Assembly: GCF_900100925.1 (NCBI RefSeq)
Contig: NZ_FNKO01000001.1
Span: forward strand, 434,001 to 498,000
From: Actinopolyspora saharensis
GTDB taxonomy: Bacteria; Actinomycetota; Actinomycetes; Mycobacteriales; Pseudonocardiaceae
Reading direction: 5' to 3'
DNA length: 64,000 nucleotides
The notes beneath the pieces were generated by a model. It saw only the letters and a program-made list of their open reading frames with translations. It ran no database searches and was not told the origin of the DNA. Shown in pieces: positions 35,631 to 44,690 of this stretch. How positions within the stretch are numbered: the first letter of the stretch is position 1; each line of letters starts with the position of its first letter. The position numbers and the translations under genes were made by a program.

Positions 35631-37571
35631 TCAGCTGTTGCTGTAGGCCAGCTGCTGGGTTGGTTCTACTCGGGCGACGTAGTGGGCGGTTTCTTCGTGG
35701 TTGGTCGAGCGTGCGAGCTCGGCGAAGCCGTCCCGGAACAGCAAGCGCATCGGTGTGGGCGTCCGGGCGGGTGGAGTCACGAGTTCGCCGGTGGCCTTGG
35801 CGGTGCGGACGAGTTCGGGCACGTTACAGGAGTATTCTCGCTCGATGCTCCAGAAGCGCAGCGCCTCGCTGTCGACCAATTCGGCATCGGAAAAGCCGCG
35901 TTTGTCGGGGAAGGGAAGCGGTCGGGTGTCCAGGTCGAAGCGCAGGACTTCGCTGACGGCCTCGTGCCACTCGTCCGGCACCGTGTGGCGCACGCGCTCG
36001 TGCCACCAGGCGAGGACGAGGTGGTCGAACTCCGGATCGGTGAAGCAGTGTTCCAGAGCAGGAGCCAGGGAGTCGGGATCGGCCGTCGAACGTTCGGCGG
36101 CCTGAGTGAGTAGGCGTGCTCCGGGGCCTGTTTGCTCGTCGACGTAGTCGGCCAACGACAGGATCGCTGCTGACTGGGTTAGACTCCCGACTGCGCGCAG
36201 CACCGGAAAGACGTTGCGCAGGACCACGTTTTCGGCCAGCAGCCGCGCCCAGAACAGGAAGCGTTGCATGCGCAGATTCTCCTCCAGGGTGATGTCCTTG
36301 TTCGCCAGCACGTATTCGAAGTCGTCGCGCTCGCCGCGGACGGTGACGAATCCGTAGAGCTCACGGCGCTCGGTGTAGTCGGTGTTGGGCAACAGCAGCA
36401 GTGGGTAGGCAGCGATCCGGGAGACATGCTTGGCGAGCTCGTCGTAGCCGGCCAAGAAAGACTCCGGCGTTTCTCCGGGCGCGCCCCAGATGAGCTCGGC
36501 GTAGGCGTCGAGTCCCTCTGCGGCCAGCCACTCGGCCAACTCCCGCCACTGGTTGATCTTCATGTTGCGTCGGTTCATGTTGCTCAACGTGTCGGCATCA
36601 AGGGTCTGTAGGGCCAGCGTGAAGGAGCTTTGCAGGCCGGCGTCGCGCATCAGGCGAACGATCTTGTAGAACATGGCGTTCTTGTTCTTTGCCCACGAGG
36701 TCTCCAGGGCCATCGGATAGCCGTAGCGTTCCTTGACAGCGATGAGGTCCTCGACGAACTCCATGTCCTGGGGCAACATCCCGAAGTTCGCGTCGCAGAG
36801 CACGACCGTCTCCGCCCCGGCCTGGGCCAGGGCCTCGAGTTCCTGATGTAACCGCTCGCGGGAGAACGCGCGGACCTTCTGTCCCACGGCACCGCCCCAG
36901 AAACAGAACGCACAGTGATACGGACAGCCTCGATTGGTCTCCAGCAGGGCAACGTCGTAGCGAAAGTTCCCGGCGTCGTCGAGTAAGGGAACCGCCCCGG
37001 TCAAGATCGGTGAGGGGATCTCGTCGAGGTCGCTGATCCGCTCCCGCGCCGGGTTCGTCACGATGTGACCACCGCCGTCCCGGTACGAGACATCGTCGAT
37101 GCCGGAGTAGTCACCACCGTCCAGCACCGCATGAAGGATGTCGCGGAAGGTGAACTCACCTTCGCCGTTGACGACCACGTCGACGGCCTGGCAGTGGCGG
37201 AACACGCGGTCGGCCTGGTTGGCGACGTGGTTACCACCAAACACGATCACGGTCTGCGGGTTCGCTTGCTTGATGGCCTCGGCGACGGCGGAGAACTGGT
37301 GGACGTTCCACCCCAGCACGGAGAACCCGACGACGTCCGGGACGCCCTCGTGCAGCACTCGGATCGCCATTTCGATGGGCGTGACGTCGCCGGGGAAGTT
37401 CTCGATGGAGACCTGGCACTCCTCACCGAGCCGTGCATCGTTGTCCACGGAAGCCGCCAAATATCCCGCTGCGAGGGGCATGGACTCCTTCGACATGTGC
37501 CAGACGCCTTGCTGAACGAGCTTCACCGTAAGCACCAGCAATAATCCAATCGGTACGAGGTAGATGAGCAC
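35631..37571 (-). CDS. B12-binding-domain radical SAM enzyme
   Basis: The 646-aa protein has an N-terminal cobalamin-binding-like Rossmann domain (about 15-145, with VGFSVLGWNV and VIVFGGNHVANQ). It lacks the DxHxxG motif, as many radical SAM relatives do. The radical SAM core follows (about 205-410) with the [4Fe-4S] ligands Cys216, Cys220 and Cys223 in RGCPYHCAFCFWGG. A C-terminal domain of about 230 residues is unrecognised. Relatives perform methylations, cyclisations or ring contractions. The start could be GTG 37571 or GTG 37535. It diverges from the DUF2000/SAM-hydrolase genes. Its substrate is unknown. Confidence 0.85.
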   Translation of the reverse strand: MLIYLVPIGLLLVLTVKLVQQGVWHMSKESMPLAAGYLAASVDNDARLGEECQVSIENFPGDVTPIEMAIRVLHEGVPDVVGFSVLGWNVHQFSAVAEAIKQANPQTVIVFGGNHVANQADRVFRHCQAVDVVVNGEGEFTFRDILHAVLDGGDYSGIDDVSYRDGGGHIVTNPARERISDLDEIPSPILTGAVPLLDDAGNFRYDVALLETNRGCPYHCAFCFWGGAVGQKVRAFSRERLHQELEALAQAGAETVVLCDANFGMLPQDMEFVEDLIAVKERYGYPMALETSWAKNKNAMFYKIVRLMRDAGLQSSFTLALQTLDADTLSNMNRRNMKINQWRELAEWLAAEGLDAYAELIWGAPGETPESFLAGYDELAKHVSRIAAYPLLLLPNTDYTERRELYGFVTVRGERDDFEYVLANKDITLEENLRMQRFLFWARLLAENVVLRNVFPVLRAVGSLTQSAAILSLADYVDEQTGPGARLLTQAAERSTADPDSLAPALEHCFTDPEFDHLVLAWWHERVRHTVPDEWHEAVSEVLRFDLDTRPLPFPDKRGFSDAELVDSEALRFWSIEREYSCNVPELVRTAKATGELVTPPARTPTPMRLLFRDGFAELARSTNHEETAHYVARVEPTQQLAYSNS

Positions 37572-37884
37572 CGCGACATGAATGCGTTAGGAAGAGAGCG
37601 TGTCCTCGAAAAGAGCAGAGTTTGACAATGCCACGTGTCGGCGATGCCGCGTTGCATCCGACAACACCGGCCTGACATATCGCTGGGACAGCGCTGTCCC
37701 AGAAACCAAGGTGGGGACCACTTTTCAACGCGAGCGCCATGATGTCAATGCCTTGCACCGTCTCCTGAAATGCAGTGCCCGAATGGAGCATTTCAGGGCG
37801 TAGCGCCGCATTGAGCCAGCCGCAGCCGACACAGTCGCATAGAATTCGGTGTTTCCGTCCACTACATGGACTTCCCGGATCAGG

Positions 37885-38029
37885 TTCGCCGTCGAAGGTT
37901 CTTCGGCGAATCCTCTCCGAAAGAGGTGACACGGCACGCCGTGATCCCCCACGCTGTACGTTGTCCCGCAGTCAAAACAGCCGTCGTCCTTGGCAACCCG
38001 ACCAGCAGCAACAACCGCGTTGCTGCTGG
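37885..38029 (+). promoter_or_regulatory. Structured 5' leader upstream of the DUF2000/SAM-hydrolase genes
   Basis: The 475-base divergent gap holds no convincing gene. Before the DUF2000 start it has consecutive inverted repeats: TTCGCCG/CGGCGAA (37885-37891/37904-37910), CCTCT/AGAGG (37912-37916/37922-37926), CACGGC/GCCGTG (37930-37943), and an 11-bp hairpin CCAGCAGCAAC/GTTGCTGCTGG (38002-38012/38019-38029). The last sits four bases before the ribosome site AGGAGA. A riboswitch or attenuator is inferred; no known family motif was recognised. Confidence 0.4.
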
Positions 38030-38046
38030 CCCCAGGAGAGTCTCCA

Positions 38047-38508
38047 ATGCCCACCAACGCTCCGGAGCCGACCAGCCCACCCGCCAGCGGCCACCTCAGT
38101 AGCCCAGCTGCTCACGAGGAGCTGTGCGTACTCGTGATTGACGAGGAGCTGCCCCGGTGGCTGGCCTCCAACGCCACAGCCGTATTGGGCGTCGCACTCG
38201 GAGCGCACGGTCTGATTCAGGCAGGCCCGGAACTCCCGGACACCGATGGGCACTACCACCCCGGCATCGGAACGACTCCCCTGCCTGTTCTCGCCTCCCC
38301 GCGGGAGGAACTGCCCGCTCTTCGGCTCAAAGCGATCAACTCAAACATCACAGTACTTGACTTCAATGATGCAGCCCGGAACAGTCGTTCCTATGATGAA
38401 TACGAACAAAAGCTCCTGACGGAATCGATCGGCTACCTTGGTCTAGCGCTATTTGGTGCACGCAAAGCAGTAAAGTCCGTGTCGGGAAATCTCAAAAGTC
38501 TTCGATAA
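38047..38508 (+). CDS. DUF2000 family protein
   Basis: The 153-aa protein has a Pro/Ser-rich N-terminus of about 35 residues. A DUF2000 domain follows: VLVIDEELPRWLASNATAVLGVALGAHG, then DTDGHYHPGIGTTPLPVL. DUF2000 proteins share the fold of type 2 peptidyl-tRNA hydrolases but have no established activity. ATG 38047 follows AGGAGA at seven bases. A SAM hydrolase gene begins 63 bases downstream on the same strand. The pairing with a radical SAM gene in divergent orientation suggests one small pathway. Confidence 0.78.
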   Translation: MPTNAPEPTSPPASGHLSSPAAHEELCVLVIDEELPRWLASNATAVLGVALGAHGLIQAGPELPDTDGHYHPGIGTTPLPVLASPREELPALRLKAINSNITVLDFNDAARNSRSYDEYEQKLLTESIGYLGLALFGARKAVKSVSGNLKSLR

Positions 38509-38571
38509 TGTCTCACGTTGCCTCGTGACCACACGTGGTGGCTCTTGGTTGGAGAAGTAAGGATAAACAGC

Positions 38572-39381
38572 ATGCCTCAGAAGAAGTGGATCACATTTCT
38601 TACCGACTATGGCTTGGAGAACAAGTTCATCGGCGTGTGCCACGGTGTCATGGCCCGGATTGCACCGGAGTCGCGGGTATTGGACGTTACCCACTTGGTG
38701 CCCCGTGGCGACATCCGACACGGCGCTGAAATATTCCGGCAGGCTGTCTCGTATCTGCCCGAAGCCGTGCACCTGACTGTGGTCGATCCCGGAGTGGGCA
38801 CCCCACGCAAGCCGGTCGTGCTCGTGGTTGGTGACCAGCTGATGGTGGGTCCCGACAATGGGCTCTTGCTGCGGGCCGCCGAAGAGCTGGGCGGCGTGGA
38901 CGCCGCCTACGTACTCGACAACCCGCAGTTTCAGCTCGACGGGGTGTCGAACACTTTCCATGGTCGCGACATCTTCGCACCGGCAGCCGCCCACCTGGCT
39001 GCCGGGGTCGCTCCGGAGGAGTTCGGGACCGCCGTTCCGATCGCCGATCTCGTGCGCATTCCTGATCCAGTCCGTCGCCAGGACGGCGAGGTCTTCCACG
39101 GTGAAGTCGTGGTCGAAGACCGTTTCGGCAACCTGCAGACCTCGCTGGACTCAGGCTTCCTGGGTACCGGCGGAATCACAGAAGGAACCAAGCTCGAGGT
39201 GACCTCGGGCGACAGGATTGTCACGGTCCCCTTCGTGACGACGTTCGGCAGTGTCGCCGAAGGCGAGCCGCTAGCCCACATCGACTCCGCCGACCGACTG
39301 GCGGTGGCGGTCAACCTCGGCCACGCTGCCGAGATGTTCTCCCTGCACGAGGGCGATACGTTCACTCTGAAACGCTGCTAA
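38572..39381 (+). CDS. SAM hydroxide adenosyltransferase (DUF62)
   Basis: Members of DUF62, related to the SAM-dependent fluorinase and chlorinase, hydrolyse S-adenosylmethionine to adenosine and methionine. The 269-aa protein shows the catalytic triad of the hydroxide-forming branch: Asp72 and Arg79 in VDPGVGTPR and His130 in FHGRDIF. It begins with TFLTDYGLENKFIG. The halogenase branch lacks this triad, so hydrolysis is preferred. ATG 38572 follows AAGGA. It may keep SAM low, recycle it, or provide adenosine in a pathway with the nearby radical SAM enzyme. Confidence 0.88.
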   Translation: MPQKKWITFLTDYGLENKFIGVCHGVMARIAPESRVLDVTHLVPRGDIRHGAEIFRQAVSYLPEAVHLTVVDPGVGTPRKPVVLVVGDQLMVGPDNGLLLRAAEELGGVDAAYVLDNPQFQLDGVSNTFHGRDIFAPAAAHLAAGVAPEEFGTAVPIADLVRIPDPVRRQDGEVFHGEVVVEDRFGNLQTSLDSGFLGTGGITEGTKLEVTSGDRIVTVPFVTTFGSVAEGEPLAHIDSADRLAVAVNLGHAAEMFSLHEGDTFTLKRC

Positions 39382-39544
39382 GGCATTTCAGCGAACGAAC
39401 AGCCGCTTTCGACGGCGAGCCCGTGGGCGGGGTCATGGCATATCGGCCCCGCCCACGATGCCCATCACGCATGCGAAGCCAAACTCAGAACCCGCCTCCG
39501 TGGGGTGTGCCCTGTGGCAGTCCGCAAGCATCGGAGATCCTCCC

Positions 39545-39829
39545 ATGATCGATTGGACACTTCGCCTTGGCCGAAGAGTGCAACAGTTCTGGTGCAGAAC
39601 GCTTGAACTGCAGGAACGGCGAATGATCCTCCTGAGCCCATGGGAGGAGGAGTTCTTGCACTGGTCCTATGAGGACAACCAATGGCGGTTGCACGGACAC
39701 TACCTACCTGCAGAACATCGCTGCCGCAGCGTGACCCACGAGGGCTGGTGTCCTGCGGCTTACCGACGGCCGCGTGGGCAGTCCTCCGATGATGCTGGCA
39801 ACGAAGAGACCAATCGCGACCTCGCTTAG
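39545..39829 (+). CDS. Small conserved protein of unknown function
   Basis: A 94-aa protein from ATG 39545, rich in Trp, Arg and Glu, with the segment SPWEEEFLHWSYEDNQWRLHGHYLP and a later HEGWCPAAYRR. I do not recognise the family. The composition and codon use look coding. It follows the SAM hydrolase by 163 bases. The IS701 relic begins just after it. Confidence 0.5.
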   Translation: MIDWTLRLGRRVQQFWCRTLELQERRMILLSPWEEEFLHWSYEDNQWRLHGHYLPAEHRCRSVTHEGWCPAAYRRPRGQSSDDAGNEETNRDLA

Positions 39830-39844
39830 TATTGCAACGGCAGT

Positions 39845-40432
39845 TGTGGTGGTGGCCGCGTCGTCGGTAGTGGCTGTGGCGGGCTTGGTGTTGGCGTCGT
39901 CGGTGCCAGCGTGACCAGGACCAGACGTGCTCGGCTGGGTGCGGTGTTCGGGTGATGAGGTTGGTCAGCAGTCGGCGGATCTCTGCGAACGTGTAGGTGA
40001 TTATTCCTTGGTCGCTGCTGGTGACCTCCCCTTTGTGGCATGGTGTTTCGTCGCCGCGAGCCAGGCCAGGGCGAGCATGGGCAGGGTGATGTGGGCGTGC
40101 CAGGCTCGCCAGAACCACGCCTGGTAGTGGTCGAGTCTGGCTTCGTTCTTGGCTTGCTGGAAGCATTCCTCGACGTGCCAGCGGCATCCGGCGATCCAGG
40201 CCAGATCCAGCAGCCTGCTCCGCCGAGGTCCGTAGCAGACGTAGTAGGCGATCTCGTTGGGGTCGCGGACTGAACGCCGGGCCAGCAGCCAATGCCCGCG
40301 ACCGGGCCGCCAGGCGGTCCGGATCGGGATGCGTGCCCAGTGGTAGTCATGTGGCCCCGGTACCGACCGAGAGGCGCCGCCAGGCACGGGCGTAGCGAGG
40401 TTCGTCTGCCTGCCGGGCTCGAACGGTGTCAC
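39845..40432 (-). pseudogene. IS701-family transposase remnant, frameshifted
   Basis: On the minus strand one frame reads HYDW-like HDYHWARIPIRTA, GRGHWLLARRSVRDPNEIAYYVCYGP, WHVEECFQQAKNEARLDHYQ and HITLPMLALAWLA, all typical of the C-terminal half of IS701 transposases. That frame stops at 40001. The expected tail, TFAEIRRLLTNLI...WSRWHRRRQHQARHSHYRRR, continues in another frame down to about 39850. The N-terminal half and both inverted repeats are missing. It is a dead, 5'-truncated copy. Confidence 0.8.
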
Positions 40433-40787
40433 GCGCCAAGGCCCGAGCTGGACCTACGCATCCGGGCGGGACGTGTCCTCACGAGTTTCGAGAAAGCTCA
40501 CGATGTCCAAGGTGGGTACGGCGTCCAAGGTGGGTACAGCGGGCCGGCACGTGTGAGCAGGTACCGCATCGTCGTGCGTGCCTGCGCGGCTGGCGATGCC
40601 AGCCACCGGCTGTATCCGAGTCGGCGGCTCCGCCTCCCGGGGCGGACGCTATCGAGCGCACAGGCCAACTCGACCGCTTTAGCACGGTGTGCTGTATTTA
40701 TGTAGACCAAATCGACCAGTGTGACTTCATGGTCTTCGTTGGATTTTCGCAGTTCGGGGACTGTGTGGTGTTCCGAAAAGCCGGGTT
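40433..40787. other. Gene-poor stretch with a short tandem duplication
   Basis: I see no convincing gene here. GTCCAAGGTGGGTAC occurs twice, at 40505-40519 and 40523-40537, with an 18-base period. A minus-strand open frame (40498-40836) overlaps the end of the phosphotransferase gene but has no recognisable motif. Confidence 0.5.
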
Positions 40788-41675
40788 TTAGAAGGCGGTC
40801 CAGGTCCATGGCCGTGGGATCTCGCCGCTCAGGCATGCGATGCGATGGCGTGTTTCGCGTGCGGCGTGGACGCTGTTGGCGGCCTTGCCGAGGACGAACA
40901 CCACCCAGCGCAGCTCCTGGATGTCGGCGAAGACGCGGAACGCGGAGCTGGTCGTGACATCGCGTCCGCCGTAGGCCGCGACGAAATCGTGGTAATCGGT
41001 GTGGTTCAGGCGGGCGAAGTCGACATGGTCGACCGCGAGGGGGATCAGGTCCCAGTCGGGGTGCCCTTGTGCCACGTGTTCGAGGTCGAGCAGGATTGGT
41101 GTGCCGGTGCCGGGAACGGCGATGTTTCCTTGCCAGGCGTCTCCGTGTATGACGCTGTTGGACTGGTCGAGCTTCAAGTTGCTCAGTTGTTCGCGTAGTT
41201 CCTGGATCCGCTGGCTCAACCAGTCTCGATCATCGTTGGGCAGGTGCTGGGCTGCGGCAACGCGCTCCTCGAGCCCGGCGAGGGGATCAAAGCGGGGCAG
41301 CTTCGGGTGCGTCGGCGGGCTGAGTGCGTGCAACGCTCGTAAGACGGAGCCTAGTTCTGCCGTCGTGGCTGGTCGATGCTCCGGTAGCTGCTCCCACCAG
41401 GTCACGGGGCGGTTTCCCACCAGGGTCGGCTGTGGGACGCCGTCGAGTGCCCTGACCACGGCGAGGTCGGAATCGGTGAGCCACCGGGCGACCTCGATCT
41501 GCCGCGCGGCGTTGTCGTCGGTGTGCTCAGGCCCGATCCGGGCAACGACACGGCCGGGGAGCTGGTACATCACGTTGGAGCCGTCGCGGATCATGACCGC
41601 GTTCGTGGCATCGAGGCCGGCCAATTGCGCTGCGGTGGCGAGTACGTTGTCTGCTGTCTCGCGAGGTGTGGTCAC
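40788..41675 (-). CDS. APH-type phosphotransferase coupled to an XRE regulator
   Basis: A 295-aa kinase-fold phosphotransferase. The catalytic motif is SVIHGDAWQGNIAV and the metal-binding Asp is in ILLDLEHVAQGHPDWDL. The N-lobe includes VVARIGPE. GTG 41675 starts it. The XRE-TPR regulator gene ends 14 bases upstream, so the two form an operon. XRE plus APH pairs are frequent in actinobacterial accessory regions, and their substrate is generally unknown. Aminoglycoside resistance is possible but not shown. Confidence 0.82.
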   Translation of the reverse strand: MTTPRETADNVLATAAQLAGLDATNAVMIRDGSNVMYQLPGRVVARIGPEHTDDNAARQIEVARWLTDSDLAVVRALDGVPQPTLVGNRPVTWWEQLPEHRPATTAELGSVLRALHALSPPTHPKLPRFDPLAGLEERVAAAQHLPNDDRDWLSQRIQELREQLSNLKLDQSNSVIHGDAWQGNIAVPGTGTPILLDLEHVAQGHPDWDLIPLAVDHVDFARLNHTDYHDFVAAYGGRDVTTSSAFRVFADIQELRWVVFVLGKAANSVHAARETRHRIACLSGEIPRPWTWTAF

Positions 41676-41688
41676 GCCGCTGATGGTG

Positions 41689-42996
41689 TCAGGTCGACGG
41701 CCGTCGCAACGTGGCGATGTCGTGCCGCAGTTCGGCGACGTCGCTGAGCTGCACGTGATGGCTGGCGCTCTGAGCGAGACCGCGGAGTTCGGTCAGCAGC
41801 CGTTTCGATTGCAGTGTGGCGGTGTCGATCAGCGCTTGGCGGCCGATCGGCACCGCCTCCCGTGGGTAGCCGGTCGTCATCATCAAGGAGGCCAGCCGGA
41901 TTCGGGAGAACGTCCGCGAACGCGGATAATCAGCCGCCTGTAGCTTGACCGCGGTGGTGAGCCGACCGGACGCCAGCTCCGGGGCGCCGCTGGCCTGTGC
42001 GATGGGGATCAACGCCTTTCCGGTGCTGCCTTGGTGTTCGGCGGCGTCGTAATAGCACAGCCAGGGTGGGTCCGCGTCGGGCTCATGGTCGGCAAAGTGG
42101 GCGTCCGCGCGCTCGACGTCTGCGTGGGCTTCGGCATACCGGCCGATCAGTGCCAGCAGCCGAGCTCGGACCGAGGCCAACATCGCCCGAGCTGTCGCGG
42201 TGAGCCGATCGGAACGTACCTGGGCGAACTCGATCAACTCCAAGGCGTCGTCGAGATCGCCCAGATACGCCGCCTTGCGTGCCATCTCGGCCAGAGTGTT
42301 CGCTCGTAGCTGCCAGGAGCCGGCTTCGTCGGCACACCGGAGCGCGAACTCGAAGTGCCGGTCGGCGGCGGAGTAGTTGGCGATGTCGAACGCGGAGAAG
42401 GCAACGACGCTGGCGAGGTTGCCGACGGCTTCAGCGACGCAGCGGTGCACCTCGCTGGGGGCCTGGGTCTCCAGCAGTTGTCCAGCCCAGCGCAGTTGCG
42501 CTGCTGCCGTCTCGTAGGGGAGTCCGCCGCCGAATAGGTTCTCCGACATCGCCACGGTACGAGTGGTCGCTCGGACATGCTCGACCTCGGTCCAGCCGAG
42601 CCGTGTAGGCAGCGGCGTCTCGACGACGGTGTCGAGCAGGAAGTCGCGCGGGCTTTCTCCGGCGTCGATACGGCCCTGATAGTCGTGGGCACGTCTGGGA
42701 GCCGTGTTCTCGGTCCACGACTGATGAGATCGAGCGGCATCGCTTGTTCCAGGGTCACGCGTCGTCGCAGGCGCAGGATTGAGTTCGGCGTTGACCGCGA
42801 GGAGATTCGCCAGCTCTGCCGGGGTTACGTCGAGCGTGCGTGCCAGCTTGGGCTGCAGGTCCGGCCGCGGTGTCACCTCCCCGGATTCCCACCGATAGAT
42901 CGTCGAGCGCTCGACACCAAGCACAGCGGCGAGTTGTTCCTGGGTCATCCCCACGGCGTGGCGTTGGCGCGCGAGCCGGTTGCGCTTACCCGGCAC
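41689..42996 (-). CDS. XRE-family regulator with TPR-like C-terminus
   Basis: A 435-aa protein with an N-terminal XRE helix-turn-helix (about 7-60, VGMTQEQLAAVLGVERSTIYRWESGE). A linker and then a long helical region of tetratricopeptide-like repeats follow (about 150-430, with ADRHFEFALRCADEAGSW and RLLALIGRYAEAHADVERAD). I chose GTG 42996 because GGGGGAGGGTCAC lies immediately before it. The TPR part may sense a peptide or metabolite. It leads an operon with the phosphotransferase gene. Confidence 0.85.
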   Translation of the reverse strand: MPGKRNRLARQRHAVGMTQEQLAAVLGVERSTIYRWESGEVTPRPDLQPKLARTLDVTPAELANLLAVNAELNPAPATTRDPGTSDAARSHQSWTENTAPRRAHDYQGRIDAGESPRDFLLDTVVETPLPTRLGWTEVEHVRATTRTVAMSENLFGGGLPYETAAAQLRWAGQLLETQAPSEVHRCVAEAVGNLASVVAFSAFDIANYSAADRHFEFALRCADEAGSWQLRANTLAEMARKAAYLGDLDDALELIEFAQVRSDRLTATARAMLASVRARLLALIGRYAEAHADVERADAHFADHEPDADPPWLCYYDAAEHQGSTGKALIPIAQASGAPELASGRLTTAVKLQAADYPRSRTFSRIRLASLMMTTGYPREAVPIGRQALIDTATLQSKRLLTELRGLAQSASHHVQLSDVAELRHDIATLRRPST

Positions 42997-43397
42997 GTGA
43001 CCCTCCCCCACCGTCGACCGCACCCGTTCGACCTTGCCTGCATATGCGCAGGCCACAGGTTTTCATGCAGCAACCGCGCAGCATGTGTACAGCGATTCTG
43101 CTCTGGTTCATCGTGCACCCCACCGGTCGACTGCCAGCTGAGCATCCCATCAAAGTGGACACGGCTCGCTTGGCGAACGCCGGTGCTCGGATCTGAAGCG
43201 ATCCGTGGGTGGACACGCACCACGATCCTGCTGCATAGATCGCCGGTTCGCACCGGGTGCCATCCCGCACTGTCCGAACGGTGCAAGTCCGCCACTCCGC
43301 ATATCGAGCGATCGGGATGCTGCGCACCCGGTAAGGCCGCTTCATAGGTCTTCCGTACGGCCGCGCCGCCGGCATCGCAGCCGCAGCTCATACCGAC
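42997..43397. other. Intergenic region between the XRE gene and CRISPR array 2
   Basis: Four hundred bases without a convincing gene on either strand. The part near 42997 should contain the promoter of the XRE-phosphotransferase operon. Confidence 0.45.
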
Positions 43398-43440
43398 CGC
43401 GGTGGCGGTGAAGGGCGCCCCGCCCTTCACCGCCACCGCG
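43398..43440. terminator. 20-bp perfect hairpin beyond CRISPR array 2
   Basis: Arms CGCGGTGGCGGTGAAGGGCG (43398-43417) and its exact complement (43421-43440) enclose a 3-base loop CCC. It lies 70 bases left of the leader-distal end of array 2, where minus-strand pre-crRNA transcription would run out. It probably acts as a terminator. No U-tract follows. Confidence 0.6.
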
Positions 43441-43510
43441 CATCACCGACCGAGGAATCCGAAGGTTGGGGACCAGAGTTGACACTGCTTCTTCCCGAGA
43501 CACGGTCTTA

Positions 43511-44388
43511 GAGTTGCCCCGCTTGCGCAGGGAGTTCCTCCACTGGGCGGCTTCCCGCGCTGTCTGCTCGGGCTCATCCCCGTTTGCAGGGAATCCGGCC
43601 CGTGCGACCCAATCACCGTCGCGCAGATCGGCTCACCCCCGCTTGCGCGGGGAAACCCTGCCCGGCCGTTGCCGTTACGGGAACCGGGGGGCTCACCCCC
43701 GCTTGCGCGGGGAAACCGTTCTCGGCCCGCACCAGCCACGCGTCTCCAGCGGCTCACCCCCGCTTGCGCGGGGAAACCTCGGTCGGCTCGATCACGATCT
43801 GGTCACGCATGGGCTCACCCCCGTTTGCGCGGGGAAACCTGTTCGGGAGTCCGGTTTCTCTCGTCTCTCTTGGGCTCACCCCCGCTTGCGCGGGGAAACC
43901 GGAGATGTCGAAGGATCGGCGTCGTACGGTCTCGGCTCACCCCCGCTTGCGCGGGGAAACCGCGTTTTGCATGAGCTCACCGGCGGCGTACATGGGCTCA
44001 CCCCCGCTTGCGCGGGGAAACCACTGGTGCATGGTTTCGCACTTTGGGGCGTGTAGGCTCACCCCCGCTTGCGCGGGGAAACCCCGGGGCAGTGGTGCCG
44101 TCGGCGCCGCCCTGGGGGCTCACCCCCGCTTGCGCGGGGAAACCGTGGGATCGCTGTCGGCCACGTACATCGACCCGGGCTCACCCCCGCTTGCGCGGGG
44201 AAACCTTGCCGATGTCGGGGCGCCACACTCCGCAGGTGGGCTCACCCCCGCTTGCGCGGGGAAACCGGTCCTTCCTTAGCGGGGGAGAACGGCAGGTGGG
44301 GCTCACCCCCGCTTGCGCGGGGAAACCGTTGAGGTGGAGCGGCAGCGGTTCCAGCGGGAGGGCTCACCCCCGCTTGCGCGGGGAAACC
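43511..44388 (-). CRISPR. CRISPR array 2 (type I-E-like), 15 repeats
   Basis: Thirteen good 28-base repeats start at 43630, 43690, 43751, 43812, 43873, 43934, 43995, 44056, 44117, 44178, 44239, 44300 and 44361. Two degenerate repeats lie at about 43511 and 43571. Spacers are 32-33 bases. The repeat is the same as in array 1; the copy at 43812 has one C-to-T change in the loop flank. The leader is at the right (44389 on), so new spacers are on the right and transcription is on the minus strand. No cas genes are nearby. Confidence 0.96.
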
Positions 44389-44690
44389 CCTTTTTGTGCT
44401 GGGGAAATCAGAGTGGTTTATCGTTTTGTGATCTTGTGGGGTGCTTGCGTGTCGTGGTGTCGGAAGGTGCGGGTAGGGGCATTGAGGATCAGTCTGCCAT
44501 CGATGATGTCGTTGGTGTAGCCGCATGGTCGTGCTGGTTTCGTAGCAGCGTGTGAGCACTGGCTGCTACACGGATCTCGTGGCCGGGTGGTTCGGGAACA
44601 CTGCACCACCGCACCGTGGTCGTCAGGTATGACGAATTCGCCGTCTACCATGAAGACACCGCGACCATCGTCGAAATCGCTGGTCAAGCT
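44389..44690. repeat. CRISPR leader module, copy 2
   Basis: It begins CCTTTTTGTGCTGGGGAAAT and matches copies 1 and 3 for about 300 bases. It contains the two transposase-tail relics: minus strand GYTNDIIDGRLILNAPTRTF ending ITKR-stop, and plus strand HHRTVVVRYDEFAVYHEDTA at about 44604-44681. The homology then breaks off earlier than in the other copies. Confidence 0.85.

Noticed and set aside
38001..38040. T-box antiterminator considered for the hairpin before the DUF2000 gene
   Set aside because: The conserved T-box sequence AGGGTGGNACCGCG is absent; only a short ACCGCG-like stretch occurs in the loop.
40498..40836. 112-codon minus-strand frame overlapping the end of the phosphotransferase gene
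   Set aside because: No recognisable motif or ribosome site; it ends in a translated tandem repeat.
43584..44520. Open frames with repeated GSPPLARGN / LTPACAGKP segments
   Set aside because: These are translations of CRISPR repeats and spacers.
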